Numbered from the stretch's first letter, positions 35,314 to 47,558 are shown. The stretch is 64,000 nucleotides of DNA from Glycine soja (GCF_004193775.1 NC_041019.1:17765020-17829019); one strand, 5' to 3'. The notes: generated from the sequence alone by a model not told the origin. Program-made: numbers and translations.

Positions 35314-36535
35314 TGTGAATCATGCAGGTTTCAGGTTTTGATGATGCTGAAAAAAATTTCCTTGATAATTATTTTCATCATCAACAAGGGAGATAATGTG
35401 AATAATGCAAGTTTTGATGATGCTTAGAAGAATTCATGATTGTCATCATCAAAAAGGGGGAGATTATAAATGTATAAATACATGATTTTGATGATGTCAA
35501 AATAATCAAACAAGGTTGCTTTCAAGATTACTTCAACAAACATTCAAAGTTTAAGCATTGCTTCAAGATTAAGACAAGGTTGCTCCAACAAACAAGCATT
35601 GCTTCAAGATTCATTCAAGATCAGCTTTTGCCTCAAAACACATTGTTTTGAACATATCAAGGCTCTGGTAATCGATTACCAGAAGACAAGTTTGCAAATC
35701 AACTTCTTAAAAAGGTTTGAAATTTGAATTTTGAATGTGTAATCGATTACCATTGATGAGTAATCAAATACCAGCAACGAAAATCTTGGAATTCAATTTG
35801 AAAAGACATGAACCTTCAAAATATAATTGTGTAATCGATTACCAAAAACCTGTAATCGATTACCAGTGAAGAATTTCAGAAAAAACTTTTTGAAAAGACA
35901 CATCTCTTCAAACCATTTTGAAAAGGCACGAAGAGCCTATATATATGTGTGTCTGACTTGGAAAAGCAAGAGAGAGATATTCTAAGAGAACTTCATTGCG
36001 AAATGCTCTCTCAACAACTCTTGGGCAAACACTTGCAAATCTATTGAGAGTTCATCCAGGAATTTCAATTTGTATCATCCACTCTAAAGGAGAGAAATCT
36101 TTCTGTTCATCTTAGAAAGTAAGTTGTAATCAAGAGACTGGTTGTCTCTTGAATTGTGAGTTTCTTGAACACAAGGGAAAGGGATTCCTTGGGTGTTCAG
36201 AAGTTGTAAAAAGGTTTTTTTACAAAGTTAGTGCAAATCTCAAGTGGGTTGCTTGAGGACTGGACGTAGGCATGGGAAGTGGCCGAACCAGTATAAATCG
36301 AGTTTGCATTTCTCTCTTCCCTTATCTCATTTATTTTATTGCAATCAATTTTATCTTAAGAATTTAAAAGAACATTGTTAAATTAATTGTTTCTTCTTCT
36401 TCTTCTTCTTCTTCTTCTTCTTCTGCATTCTAAGCCTATCATTTAAAAGGGGGGGGGGTTAAAAAGTTTGTTAGTGGGAAATTTTGAAACTTAATTCACC
36501 CTCCATCTTATGTTATTAAGGCCACTTGTGCAACA
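35314..36535 (+). mobile_element. Sirevirus-type solo LTR (1,222 bp)
   Basis: It begins TGTGAATCATG, ends CAACA and is flanked by perfect ATAAA duplications (35309-35313 and 36536-36540). The downstream half carries 'ggactggacgtaggca' followed by 'gccgaaccagtataaat' (about 36259-36300), which parallels the SIRE1 LTR block 'gtaggtgacg...ccgaactggg'. The first 150 bp hold three related units with 'ttttgatgatg' and a purine run AAAAAGGGGGAGA near 35452. A (TTC)n run lies at about 36391-36424. It also carries TAATCGATTA palindromes. Confidence 0.75.
35669..35861. repeat. Paired TAATCGATTA palindromes, locus A
   Basis: Cores lie at 35669, 35740, 35832 and 35852, with a degenerate copy (TAATCAAATA) at 35761. 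Paired cores are 20 or 21 bp apart (35740/35761 and 35832/35852). Flanks extend the palindrome to TGGTAATCGATTACCA or GTGTAATCGATTAC. Confidence 0.85.
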
Positions 36536-37027
36536 ATAAAGATATTTGGATAAGATAATATATTAGATTTATTTATGTAAAAGATAAGGTGTAGCCAAAT
36601 TATTAGATGATGAAGTTGCTAGGAATTAGTATCAATAAAGGTTAGAAGAATTAGAGGATATTAACAAAAAAAAGATGAGAGATCAAAGAGAGAGAAACTG
36701 AGAAATAAGAGGACGGTAGGAAGAGAACATGGCGTGACTATAAAGATACATTATGGGAACTTCTAGAGGCTTAGGGAGGTCTTCAAGAGGTGAGTAAATA
36801 AACATTTTGTAAACTTCCATGGTATAAATTTTTGGGAATGAGTCTTCTTAAATTTACCAGTTATGAATTGATATACATTAATTCTTGCATTAATTGATCC
36901 CTATGTGGTTGCAAAAAGTTAGGATCCGTAGTATTCTTGTGAAAATTTTTTTAAATGCCTAATATATTAGTATTTAATATAATCTTAAAGATTCAAGAAT
37001 TTAGCTTTGAGAATTAGAATCAATTCT

Positions 37028-37440
37028 TGCCTGTGGGTTACATTTAGTCATGTTAAATACTTATGTACATACACATCGCACTTCACTTGGAATCCATATT
37101 TTTTTCTTACGTTAGTTAATGGTTAGCATAGATATATTCACTACATATAAACATGTATAAATATGATGCTCTATACTATTTTCTTATTATTAATTACTTC
37201 TATGGTGTATAGTGTTGCCAGAATTATATGATATTGAGAAATAATATTGTGATAGATTGGAATAGGTTATGATTATTGTGTTGGAGTTCAAAAAGTAAAC
37301 GGGTAGTCTTAAGGGATAACTTATCTCTTTTATTGATGTGAGAGTCAATCCTTACCTTTTAGGAAGGAATGCCAAAATACATTCTATTTCGAGAATATGA
37401 TGATAGATATTCCATTTGAGATGAAATATCTATTTTTAAA
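37028..37440 (+). repeat. Left arm of a 0.41-kb inverted repeat
   Basis: This stretch aligns by eye, as reverse complement, with 44803-45218 at high identity. Shared landmarks are 'gtgggttaca', 'acacatcgca', 'ttaatggttagcatagatat', 'gccagaattatatgata' and 'gttggagttcaaaaagtaaa'. The arms enclose the copia element. Confidence 0.7.
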
Positions 37441-38470
37441 AAGATATCCATGTTTGGGATGAGATATATACTTATTGAAAATATCTACATTTGGGATAGG
37501 ATATTAGGTAGCTCCATTCGGGATGGGGAAGGTAGTGGGATACCATTGTATGAATATGAGCTCATAAATCTTAGTGAATATATAAGATTCATAGTGGATT
37601 CAGGATTCACATTGGTTTTGGAAACCAAAGAGTTAAGTTTAATGATTCCAGGAATGACTGTGTCGTGTAAGTGATATTGACTTGAATGCTTGAGATGCTA
37701 ATGTTACTTATTAACATGTTTCCTGTATTGAGAATGGTATCTGAATAAATTGTGGTTGAATTAGTTTGACTTTATTGGTGTGTATGTTTATGATATTTTA
37801 GTTTAAATTCACTGTAGGTAACATGGTTGTGTTTTTCCGGTTACCGCATCAGCTGAGAGCAACACTATTTACAAACTTCTTTTATAACTTGTTTTACTCA
37901 CGGAGATTATATCTCATTAGAAGTGTTGTTTTTGGAGCACGAGGAAGAATTTGTTTAAAAAAGGAGACTTGAAGTGGTAGTGGGTTTGTTTTAAAAAAAA
38001 ATATAGAATCAAATATAGGCGTATAGGATTGCTTGTTTAAACTATGAAAGTGATATACTAATCTCTTAGATATTGGGCTCGATCAACCTAATATCTTAGG
38101 GCTGGTATGCATACTTATATCTTAGATATTGGATCTGATCAACTAATATCTGAGGGACAATGTCCAAATTTATGGAAACTAATAGATGAAAGAATATGAT
38201 GAAACTTAACCCCTAAGGGCTATCTAGATTTCGTAGGAATGACTTGCTGACTAGTTCCTTTCAATACTTGTTGAATGGTCTCATAGTGTTGATGTTATAT
38301 GCTTTCACATCTCATGTTTAGTGGTCATACTTGTTGTGCATTGGTTGTCCTCGAATCGTGTTGTTATATGTTGTTTTGATAAGTTATTTCCATTGCTATG
38401 CAATATGTTAACTAACTCTTTTGTGCCTAATTCTGTATTTATGTTGTTGGCATGCTACATGTACATAGAG

Positions 38471-38763
38471 TTTGAGAAAGAAAAAGAAGAAGAGAGATTG
38501 AAGATATTATTATTGATTCAGAATGAAAAGTCAGTTACAATTGATTATGTTTCTCTATTTATAGAGAAAACAAATGTGATTGCACTTAACTTGGCTAAGA
38601 TAGTTAACTAACCATAGTTACTTACTACTCTATTACAATAACATAAATAACAACTCTAATAGAATAATAGAATCATAGTTGTTCTAATTGATCATAACTA
38701 CTCTAACAGAATAATAGCTACTCTAACAGAACCATAAAGTAAAACTTACTTAATACACTAATA
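38471..38763 (-). repeat. Copia 3' LTR (minus-strand element)
   Basis: About 293 bp, similar to 44254-44550. Shared text includes 'gattcagaatgaaaag', 'tatgtttctctatttataga' and 'aaaacttacttaatacacta'. On the plus strand it is followed by CCCCCTCAAAC, the reverse complement of a polypurine tract, so the element runs on the minus strand. The edges are placed by comparing the two copies and may be off by a few bases. Confidence 0.7.
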
Positions 38764-41187
38764 CCCCCTCAAACTCAATAGGGATGAGAATAAAAAATGG
38801 ACTCAACTACATTGAGTTTGAACCTAAGAAAGAGAAACTGAGTTGGTGATAGAGGCTTAGTGAGGGCATCAATTGATCTATAGCAGGAATATGATACACT
38901 TTGAGCTCTTTAGCTAAGACTTTCTCCCTAACAAACAAAATGTCAATTTCCATGTGCTTAGTCTGGTAATGAAGAACTGGATTATGAGTGATAGCTACTG
39001 TACTTTGGTTGTCACAGTAAATCTCTGGGGTTTGAAAAGGAACAAATAACTTAGTTAAAAGAGTTTGAATCCATGTTACTTTAGTCATGGCTTGAGCCAA
39101 GCTCTTGTATTAAGCTTTAGTTGAAAATCTAGCCATAATTTGTTGTTTCTTGGACCACCATGCCACCAAATTAGGACTAAAATAAATCACTACACCAGAG
39201 GTAGATCTTTTATCATCTGGATCCGAGGCCCAATTAGCATCATACAGGGCTTTGATAGTAAAAGGCTGAGAGGAAAAAGCAACCTTGAAATCCAAACCAT
39301 GACGAATAGAGCTTTTAAGGTACCTTAGAATGCATTTAACAGTTGTCCAATAAGAGTCCATAGGATTAGCCATGAACTGACAAACCTTGTTCATAGCATA
39401 GCTTAACTCAAGCCTTGTAACAGTTGTGTATTGGAAAGCAACAACAACAGACCTATAGAGAGATGGATCACTGAATAAATATGAGCCAACTTTGGTTAAC
39501 TTGCAATTAGCAGTCATTGGGGCAAAAATAGACTGTGATTCTCCCATTTTGGTTTTTTGAAGAAAATCTTTGATATATTTGCTTTGATTCAGTAGAATAG
39601 TCCCATCAGCCATTGATTTGATTTCTATACCAAGAAAATAGTCAAGTTTTCCTAATTGTTTAAGAGAAAAATTGAAATGCAACTTGGTGGTGAGTTGATG
39701 AGTTATAACATTGGAGGTACCAGTGATAGTAATATCCTCTACATAAACAAGAATGTAGATAATGTGTCCTTTGTCTTTATAAACAAACAACGAAGGATCA
39801 CACTTGCGGGATGCAAACCCAAGCTGTAAAAGAGTTTCTTTGAGCCTATCAAACCACTGCCTTGGGGCTTCTTTAAGGCCATACAATGCTTTTTGTACCT
39901 TGCAAACCAAGGTTTTATCTGAACTTTCAAAGCCTTATGGATATTGCATGTAGATAGTCTCTTCAAGATGGCCATTTAAAAAGGCATTGTTGACATCTAG
40001 CTGGAACAAATCCCATTTATTAGTGAAAGCAAGAGTGATAATCAACTTGATTGTAATAGGTTTTATCACAGGAGAAAAGGTTTCATTAAAGTCAGAACTA
40101 GCAACCTGATGAAATCCTTTAGCCACTAACTTGACTTTGAACATGTTAACTATCCCATCAACATTCTCCTTAATTCTGAAGGCCCACTTACAACCCACGG
40201 CTTGTCTGTCTTTGGGAAGAGGAACAAGATCCCATGTTTTATTGTTAAGAAGAGCCTTATACTCTTGTTTCATAGTAGAAAACCATTAAGGGTCAGTAAG
40301 AGCCTGTTTAACAATGTTAGGTTCACAGTGTGCCAAAAATAGTGAAGGATGTAACCTAGGTTGATGAATTCCATACTTGGATCTAGTTTGCATCATATGG
40401 ACATTTTGTGAGGGAAGAACATGATTCAAAGAAGAAGAAGAAGTGACAATGTGAGATTGAGAAGAAGAGGTATTACACAGTGCACTTGGATCTCTGTTTA
40501 AGTCAGAAATAATGTTAGAGTGTTCATTATTAACAAAATTTGGTTCAGCATTTGAAAGAGGAGAAGATGATGGGACATTTTGAGAATTAAGGAATTTGGT
40601 ATTGAAGGATATAGATGGGTCAACCCTTACAGAAGTAGAATTAGTTTCAGCATGTTGAGAAGAAGGAGTGGGTTCATTAGGAGAAGGTGAAACAAGAGGA
40701 ATATGAGCAGTAAGTAAAAAATCACTCTTAGAAGAAGTAACAAAGTTGAATAAAAAAGGAAAAAGATCAATGTAAGGATATTTAAGCCCATTGAAGATAA
40801 CATATTTGGAAACATATAATTTTCCATTATGAGGGAGACACTTGTAGCCTTTGTGAGAAGTGGAATAACCAAGGAACAAACACTCATGTGACCTGAAATC
40901 AAGTTTGTTTTTATTATAGGGTCCAAGAAAAGGATAGCGAGAACATCCAAATAAACTATAGTTTGGAAGGCAAAATCCTGAAATTTTAAAGGGAGAAAAG
41001 CTTGTTTGAGAAGAGTGAGGCCTAACTCAATGATATGCCTGTGTTTTCTTTCCACAACACCCTTTTAATGATGTGTGTGGGGGCAAGTTAGCTTGTGAAT
41101 GATCCCATAGGTTTGAAGAAATTAGGTAAGAGGTCTAAATTCGCCTCCCTAATCTTTTTGAAGACTCATAATTTCGGTATCAAATTG

Positions 41188-42290
41188 TGTAGACAAAGGA
41201 TCAAGCTGAATGTTTTGATGATGCCAAAGTTTCACATGCGTTTCAAAGCTTTATTCAAGACAAAGAAATTAAAGATATTCAAGATGGATGATCAAGACAG
41301 TCTCTAGAGTCTTAGAAAGGGTATATTAAATAGGAAGGGAATTCCAATTGAAGTAGCAAAAGGTTTGGCCAAGAAATTTAAGTTAAAAAGTCTTTTTCAA
41401 AAAATTTACTCTCTGGTAATCGATTACCAGAGGATGTAATCGATTACCAGTGGCCAAAACTGATTTACAACAGCTATTAAAATTTGAATTCAAAATTTGC
41501 ACTGTGTAATCGATTACACATATATGGTAATCGATTACCAGCAGTTTCTGAATGTTTTAATTCAAATTTTAAAGCTTGTAATCGATTACACACATACTAT
41601 AATCGATTACCAGAGGAGATTTTCAGAAAATATTCTCAACAGTCACATCTTTTTGTGTGGTTCTTGAATGGCTATCAAAGGCTTATATATATGTGACTTG
41701 AGACACGAATTTTTTTTTTTAAAAAAAGAGTTTTTCAGAACAAAAAGGTCTTATCCTCTGAAAAAGCAAAATCGTTTTATCCTCTTACAAATTCCTTGGC
41801 CAAAACTCTTGTGATTCAATAAGGAATTATTTGAGTGCTCAAATTGTTCAATCTATCTCTTTCAAGAGAGATTTCTTCTTTTCTTCTTCTTCATTCTGAA
41901 AAGGGATTAAGAGACCGAGGGTCTCTTGTTGTGAAAGAATTCTAAACACAAAGGAAGGATTGTCCTTGTGTGTTTAGAACTTGTAAAAGGAATTTACAAG
42001 ATAGTGGAACTCTCAAGCAGGTTGCTTGGGGACTGGACGTAGGCACAAGGGTGTAGCCGAACCAGTATAAATCTGAGTTTGCACTTTCTCTTCCCTTAAA
42101 CTCCTTTATTTATTATTGTTTTATATTCATATTCAAATTGTTCTATTTGAATCAACATTTAAGAAATTCATTATTAAGGGAATTTATAACTTGAATAGAA
42201 AGTTAAATAGAATTTGTAATTGGGGAAATAATTTGTAATATCTTAATTCAACCCCCCCTTCTTAAGATATTTGAGGCCACTTGTCCAACA
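41188..42290 (+). mobile_element. Sirevirus-type solo LTR inside copia integrase (1,103 bp)
   Basis: It begins TGTAGACAAAGG, ends TTGTCCAACA and is flanked by perfect AATTG duplications (41183-41187 and 42291-42295). It carries 'gactggacgtaggcacaagg' followed by 'gccgaaccagtataaat' at about 42034-42070, the same block as in the solo LTR at 35314. A TATA-like 'ttatatatatg' lies at about 41682, and three pairs of TAATCGATTA palindromes lie upstream of it. Its insertion splits the copia integrase between the catalytic aspartates. Confidence 0.78.
41417..41609. repeat. Paired TAATCGATTA palindromes, locus B
   Basis: Six cores form three pairs: 41417/41437, 41507/41528 and 41579/41600. The spacing within pairs is 20, 21 and 21 bp, and between pair starts 90 and 72 bp. 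Confidence 0.9.
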
Positions 42291-44233
42291 AATTGGAGTT
42301 TAGCCATGTTTTTAAATTTCTAAAAAATACAAAATGTTTATGATTTATTTTTAAGAAAAATAGATCCAAGTGAACTTAGAATAGGCATCAACAAAGCTGA
42401 TATAATAAGAGAAACCCTTTGAGGATGAAATATGAGATGGTCCCCACAAAATCACTGTATATAAGTTCAAGAGGAGTAGAATATACAGTTTGAGATAGAG
42501 AAGATGATAGTCTATGTGACTTACCAACATAGCAAACAACACATAATTCGAACATAGTTTTATTAACTATGGGTATATTACGATGATTAAGCCCAAGACT
42601 TAGTATATTAGCATTAGGATGGCCCAATCTAAGGTGCCATATAGTTTGGGAGCTAGTACTAGGTGTTGTTTTAACATAAGAAACTAGATTTACAATGGAA
42701 TAAAATATTTGTGTATTAGAACAACTAGAAACAAAAGTAACAACATAATTAACACTAGAATTTGAAAGTAAGGAGGTGGTTGAGGTAGAGTCTTTGAGTG
42801 CAAGATGTGGAAATATGTAGAGGCCATTAGGATCCAATGAACCTTGATGTAGGACTTCATTGGTTCCATGTGATTTCACAACACAATGATTAGGATAAAA
42901 CTCAAAGAAAGCATTGTTATCCTTAGAAAATTTGTTGACATTGATTAAGTTTTTAGTGATGGTAGGTACATGTAATAATTGTTTTAAGGATAGAGAGACT
43001 CTAGGAATAATAAGGGAAACAAACTTAGTGTAACTAGAAGACTTAATAGAAAGGCCTTGGCCATTACCAACGTATATTTGGTTTAGCCCCTCAAATGAAC
43101 CAAGCTGTTGGATGTTTTGAGACTCTCCAGTTACGTGGAAGGATGCACTAGAAGCACCAGAATCAGGTATCCAGGTAGTAGAGTTAGGATCTTGATTTTC
43201 ATAATTAACCAACATTGCACTAGTTGGAAGTCTTTATGAGAATTAGTTCCCTGATTCAGTTCTAAACCAAAGGTGATCGATGAATTGCTTTGAAACACTG
43301 GTTCCATCAGAGTGAGAGACGCATTTGGTTGAAAATTAGAATCATAGCAAAAATGACACACCACTGTTATGTAACCCAATTTGAAGTAAACTTGGCACTG
43401 AAAATTTGCATAACAACGACGGCCTCTACTGCCACCACGACGACCTCTACCAAGGCCAAAGTCATTGCTTCCACAACTGTAGCCACCGCCACGATTGAAT
43501 ACACCATGATTTCCATAATAATTGGATTGATTTTGTGAATTGGAATTATTCAAGGATGAATTGTAAGAATTTGAAGATGAAATGTAACCTTGAGAACCAT
43601 TAATTGAAGGTGAATCAACGAAGCGCTTTTGAAATCTACTTCTCCAATCAAAAATGGTTCGAACTTACTTTTAATCACTATGATCACTAGACTGTACTCC
43701 TCTGGTAGGCTTTCAAGAACTGTGTCAAGGTGTTCACATGGAAGAACAAGATCTCCATACAATCCAAGCGCATCGACTATGCATTTGATGCGTAGAAGAA
43801 ACTAATGCATTGGTTTATGCTCAAGCATTGTAGTTTTGAATTTGTTCGAAGTATCCTAGCTTTTGCACGTGTTTGCTTTTGAAAATACTTATGGATCTGC
43901 TCCCATAGTTGATATGAATGAATGCATCTAATTATTCGAGATAGGATTGAAACTGAAAGAGTCGATTGGAGCCACAACAAGAGAATCTGATCTTGTTGTT
44001 CCTAACCGGAGTATGCTAGATTTTCATTTCCAGCTCCACAATTTGTCTCATTGAGAAAGCGTAGCAGGATCTGAGGACTTGCCACAAAACGCTGAAGTTT
44101 ATGAGTCTTGAAGATAGGTTCTACCTATTGCCTCCATAGTAGGAAGTTAGAATCATCTAAATTCTGAGAAATCAGATGAAAAGAATGAGTAACGAAAGTG
44201 GAATTCTGATTTGTTGCCATGGATAGACCTCAA

Positions 44234-44245
44234 GCTCTAATACCA
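44234..44245 (-). promoter_or_regulatory. Copia primer binding site
   Basis: GCTCTAATACCA on the plus strand is the complement of TGGTATTAGAGC, an initiator tRNA-Met-type primer site next to the 5' LTR of the minus-strand copia element. Confidence 0.7.
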
Positions 44246-44253
44246 TCATATAG

Positions 44254-44550
44254 TTTGAGAGAGAGAAAAGGAAGAAGAGAGATTAAAGATATTTTTATTG
44301 ATTCTGAATGAAAAGTTGGTTACAGCTTATTATGTTTCTCTATTTATAGAGAAAACAAATGTGGTTACACTTAACCTGACTAAGGCAGTTAACTAACCAT
44401 AGCCAGTTACTGCTCTAACAGAATAACAAAAATAATATCTCTAACAGAAATATCAAAATTACAACTATTCTAACTGAATCGTAACTGCTCTAATAGAATA
44501 ACAACTGCTTTAATTGAATCGTAAAGTAAAACTTACTTAATACACTAATA
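44254..44550 (-). repeat. Copia 5' LTR (minus-strand element)
   Basis: About 297 bp and partner of 38471-38763, with many single-base differences, so the insertion is old. I found no matching target duplication beyond the two LTRs. Confidence 0.7.
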
Positions 44551-45300
44551 CAAGTTAAGTTGACATTAATTTTGGGGACAAAATTTTTATAAAAGGGAGA
44601 AAATGTGACATCCTAAAAAATAATTAAATTTTTACTATAGAAAATTATTTGGCATGAATAGAAAACATATAAAAGATAAGATAGGATGCTCATTTTATAT
44701 TATATTTATATCAAAGATAAATAAAGTGAGATAAAGCTATTCCAAAAAAATGATAAGATAAGATATTAGGTTTATCTAAAAATAAATATTTTTTTAAAAA
44801 ATAGATGTTCCATCTTGGATGGTAATATCTCTCATCCTATTCCCAGAATAGAATGTATATCGTCATTCCTTCTTGAAAGGTAAGGACTGACTCTTACATC
44901 AATAAAAAGAGATAAATCATCTTGTAAGACTACCGATTTACTTTTTGAACTCCAACACAATAATCATAACCAATTCCAATCTATCACAATATTATTTCTC
45001 GATATCATATAATTCTGGCAACCTATACATCATAGAAATAGTTAATAATAAGAAAATAGTATAGAACATCATATTTATAAATGTTTATATGTAGTGAATA
45101 TATCTATGCTAACCATTAACTAATGTGAGGAAAGAAAAATATGGATTCCAAGTGTTGTGCGATGTGTATGTATATAAGTATTTAACATGACTAAGTGTAA
45201 CCCACAAGCATTTAGTATTTATAAGTCATCATGTACATATAGTTATGCAACATAACATATCATAATTAATCATCTCATATTAGTTCATAAAATAAATTTA
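44551..45300 (+). repeat. Gypsy internal 3' end, purine tract and LTR start
   Basis: Text at 44565-44603 ('ttttggggacaaaattttta' and then 'aaaagggagaaaa') resembles the last codons and polypurine tract of chromovirus-type gypsy elements. An LTR start TGTGACATCC follows at 44604. The first 150 bases of that LTR are direct to 35157-35310, but 44803-45218 is inverted relative to 37028-37440, so at least one inversion or a second element is involved. Confidence 0.5.
44803..45218 (-). repeat. Right arm of the 0.41-kb inverted repeat
   Basis: Reverse complement of 37028-37440; see that entry for shared landmarks. Confidence 0.7.
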
Positions 45301-46800
45301 ATTACAATATAGTTTTGATAATGACAAACCATCGAGAAGCAAACCTCAAGTTATTTGAACTTCACTACTAATGGTAGCTTTGAGTGTGGTTAATTAGACA
45401 AAACTAAATTCAAAAGCATGGAAAAGATGTGATGTATAGGCCTACACTTGAAGTTTTCCAGACATAGATTCTGGAAATTCAAAAGTAGAACTACCAAAAA
45501 AAGAGTTATTCAGAAGCTAAAAAGACAGTCATGTTTGTTGTGTCAAAGTGCAGATATCAGAAGCTATATATGATTAGAAGCATGATGCCCAAGGTAGCTT
45601 TAGTCAAGGGGTAGATAATAGACATGTTTGTACTATTCTAAAGACAAACAATTTGGAAGAAATGATTTTGAAGTTAGGAGTTCTCTAGTATACTTAAAGA
45701 ATTTCAAAACAAGGGAACTCGAAGAAGACAACAAGTCTTGATCAAAGACAAATAACCAGGAGATTGTAACATTGAAAACAATGTATTTTAGTTACCATAG
45801 CTTCTCATAAAGACATGTTGTAGACCAATCTTTAGAAGACACCTCATGATTCAAATTAAAGAAATCATGAGGAACCACTAATACCATACAACTAAGCACA
45901 CAACGAATACATTTCAAAGTTGAAATGTGCAAGCTATCATAATAGTGGAGAAAAGTAGAGATGAACGAAGCAGATTGAGAAGAGTAGCAAAAGAATTGGA
46001 GGAAAAGCAAAATGTAGAGAAGCCAAATACATGAACATGGAAAACTCATGCAAAAGTTTGAAGTTTGAAATCTATCTCCAACGACCATAAATGATTATCT
46101 ACAAAGTTCTATATATTGATGAAAATTTGAAGGAGGAACTTGCAAGGAAAGAGTGCCAAATAGAAAAGGTAAGGTCAAAAAAGATTTTATCTAGAAAATC
46201 CAAAATTAGAAGAAACTTCCATAGCCAAAAATACTCTAGGTGGATCCAAGTAGAGCCAAATCGTAGGAGTATCTATAAACACCTTCATGTGAGGAGCCTT
46301 AGTAGAAGGTATCTCAAAAGGTGTAGTGTCCATCCCTTTATGTTAGAAAAAGATATCAAAAGAGTAATCAAGAGATTATTGCTTCTGAAGTTTAGAGAGA
46401 ACACAACAAGTGTTGTATGATTCTAGTAATAGTTTCTACGAAGGGTGTGTACCTTGGAGAGGTTTTTCAAAAGAATTAGAAGAGCCTGCAGAGGCTTAGA
46501 GAATATTGAGTTGAATTTGTAAAGGTTTAGAATACTGGGTGTGGGAGCCAGTGGAGGCTTCAAAAGAAAGAATACCACGATTGTGTTTGGTCTTAGTGGA
46601 GAAAGCCTACAAATGTAGGTACTAAACATAGCCCTAGTTGGAGTGAACTAATATAAATTTTTGTCATTGTTGTATCTTTCTTTATTGCTTCTCATTTACT
46701 TTCTGTTGTTGCATGCTTATCTTTAGTTTTGGAAAAACCTTTGTTTACAAAAGCTTTACTCTAATATTTCATTAAAAGGTTTTCACAAAGCAGTTTTATT
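45301..46800 (+). repeat. Possible degenerate Sirevirus-type LTR
   Basis: The stretch opens with 'agttttgataatgacaaa', like the start of other Sirevirus-type LTRs. It contains 'aatgtaggtactaaacatag' followed by 'gagtgaactaatataaat' (about 46613-46660), which parallels the 'gtaggca...gccgaaccagtataaat' block of the two solo LTRs. Clean termini and a target duplication were not found. A 109-codon frame at 46091-46420 shows no recognised domain and is probably not a gene. Confidence 0.35.
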
Positions 46801-47150
46801 ATTTAGAAGAAGGATCTACCTTTGCCTCAGAAAAATGAAAAACCAAAATTTGTGAAACAACAAAATTTGTGATTTTAAAAGGCAGCTTCTGAAGCAGTAG
46901 TATTAAGATTTACTTGGAGAATTTACCTAGAGTTATTATTTTATCTTATATAAGAAGGAAAATTTGTGCTCCTAAAAAACTTCCAACTTTTATTTGGTGA
47001 ATCTTTTAGAGATTTAATGGGTATATTAGATTTTAATTTGAATTTTTAAATATTTTATTTCAACTGTTTATTATTTTGTCTTAATCTAATGGTTTTATTA
47101 ATTGTTGTAAAGTTCTCACATAAGAAAGTTTTTTCATCATAAGAGTCATA
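46801..47150. other. AT-rich stretch, nothing recognised
   Basis: No coding similarity, terminus or repeat was recognised. Confidence 0.4.
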
Positions 47151-47198
47151 CTCTTTCTCTTTCTTTCTTTCTTTCTCTCTCTCTCTCTCCCTCTCTCT

Positions 47199-47295
<97 letters not shown>

Positions 47296-47296
47296 T
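47151..47296. repeat. Compound microsatellite (CT)n-(TA)n-(TATG)n
   Basis: A CT-rich run at 47151-47231 passes into a TA run at about 47231-47268 and then TATG repeats to 47296. Confidence 0.95.
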
Positions 47297-47399
47297 TTGG
47301 TTACCATATTATTGGTATGTGGTATCTATCGGCTTTGCCAATGACTAATCTCTGTAAAAGAACCTGATTGACCACCTTTAGTTGGGTTCTCCACTCTCA

Positions 47400-47490
47400 A
47401 CCACATTTTTTCTATTCATAAGGCTTGAATCCGAGACCTTGTTTAAGGGGACCAAGTCTAGTACCACTTGGACTAACGACCTGTTGGTAT
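47400..47490 (-). repeat. tRNA-like SINE head, tentative
   Basis: On the minus strand, 'ggtcgttagtccaagtgg' (47464-47481) resembles a polymerase III A box, and 'ggtctcggattcaagcc' (47422-47438) resembles a B box at about the right spacing. No intact tRNA fold or A-tail was established, so a tRNA-derived SINE is only a suggestion. Confidence 0.3.
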
Positions 47491-47503
47491 GTATGTGTGT
47501 ATG

Positions 47504-47505
<2 letters not shown>

Positions 47506-47552
<47 letters not shown>
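47506..47552. repeat. Microsatellite (TA)n-(GT)n
   Basis: A short TA run is followed by about 17 GT units. Confidence 0.95.

Positions 47553-47558
<6 letters not shown>

Larger units (their letters stand above)
35157..38470 (+). repeat. Gypsy-type LTR piece, interrupted by a solo LTR
   Basis: It starts TGTAACATCCC, the classic start of legume gypsy LTRs, and its first 150 bases align with the LTR start at 44604. A Sirevirus-type solo LTR is inserted at 35314-36535. The sequence continues from 36541 into a region whose 37028-37440 part is the reverse complement of 44803-45218. The right boundary is not clear; the copia element follows at 38471. Confidence 0.45.
38788..44220 (-). pseudogene. 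Ty1/copia Gag-Pol, decayed and split
   Basis: Reading from an ATG at 44220, the Gag start resembles UBN2-type copia Gag, with 'DDSNFLLWRQ' and then 'SYQLWEQIHKYFQKQTRAKA'. A Gly/Arg-rich stretch follows (about 43430-43500). The protease region has 'WIPDSGAS' (about 43160), and the integrase region has 'TIWHLRLGHPN' (about 42610). The integrase is split by the solo LTR at 41188-42290 and resumes with 'GGEFRPLT' and 'VVERKHRHI'. The reverse transcriptase spans about 39700-40273 and RNase H about 38800-39330 ('LYDANWASDPDDKRSTSG'). The active-site motif is YVED instead of YVDD (39734-39745). Several stops and frame changes are present, including TAG inside the D-G-G-E-F region. The element is dead. 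Confidence 0.82.

Noticed and set aside
35452..35466. Purine run AAAAAGGGGGAGA as the polypurine tract of a complete element
   Set aside because: The perfect ATAAA duplications place the element ends at 35314 and 36535, so the run is inside the LTR.
46091..46420. 109-codon Lys/Arg-rich frame as a gene
   Set aside because: No domain was recognised, and it lies in a stretch that resembles a degenerate LTR.
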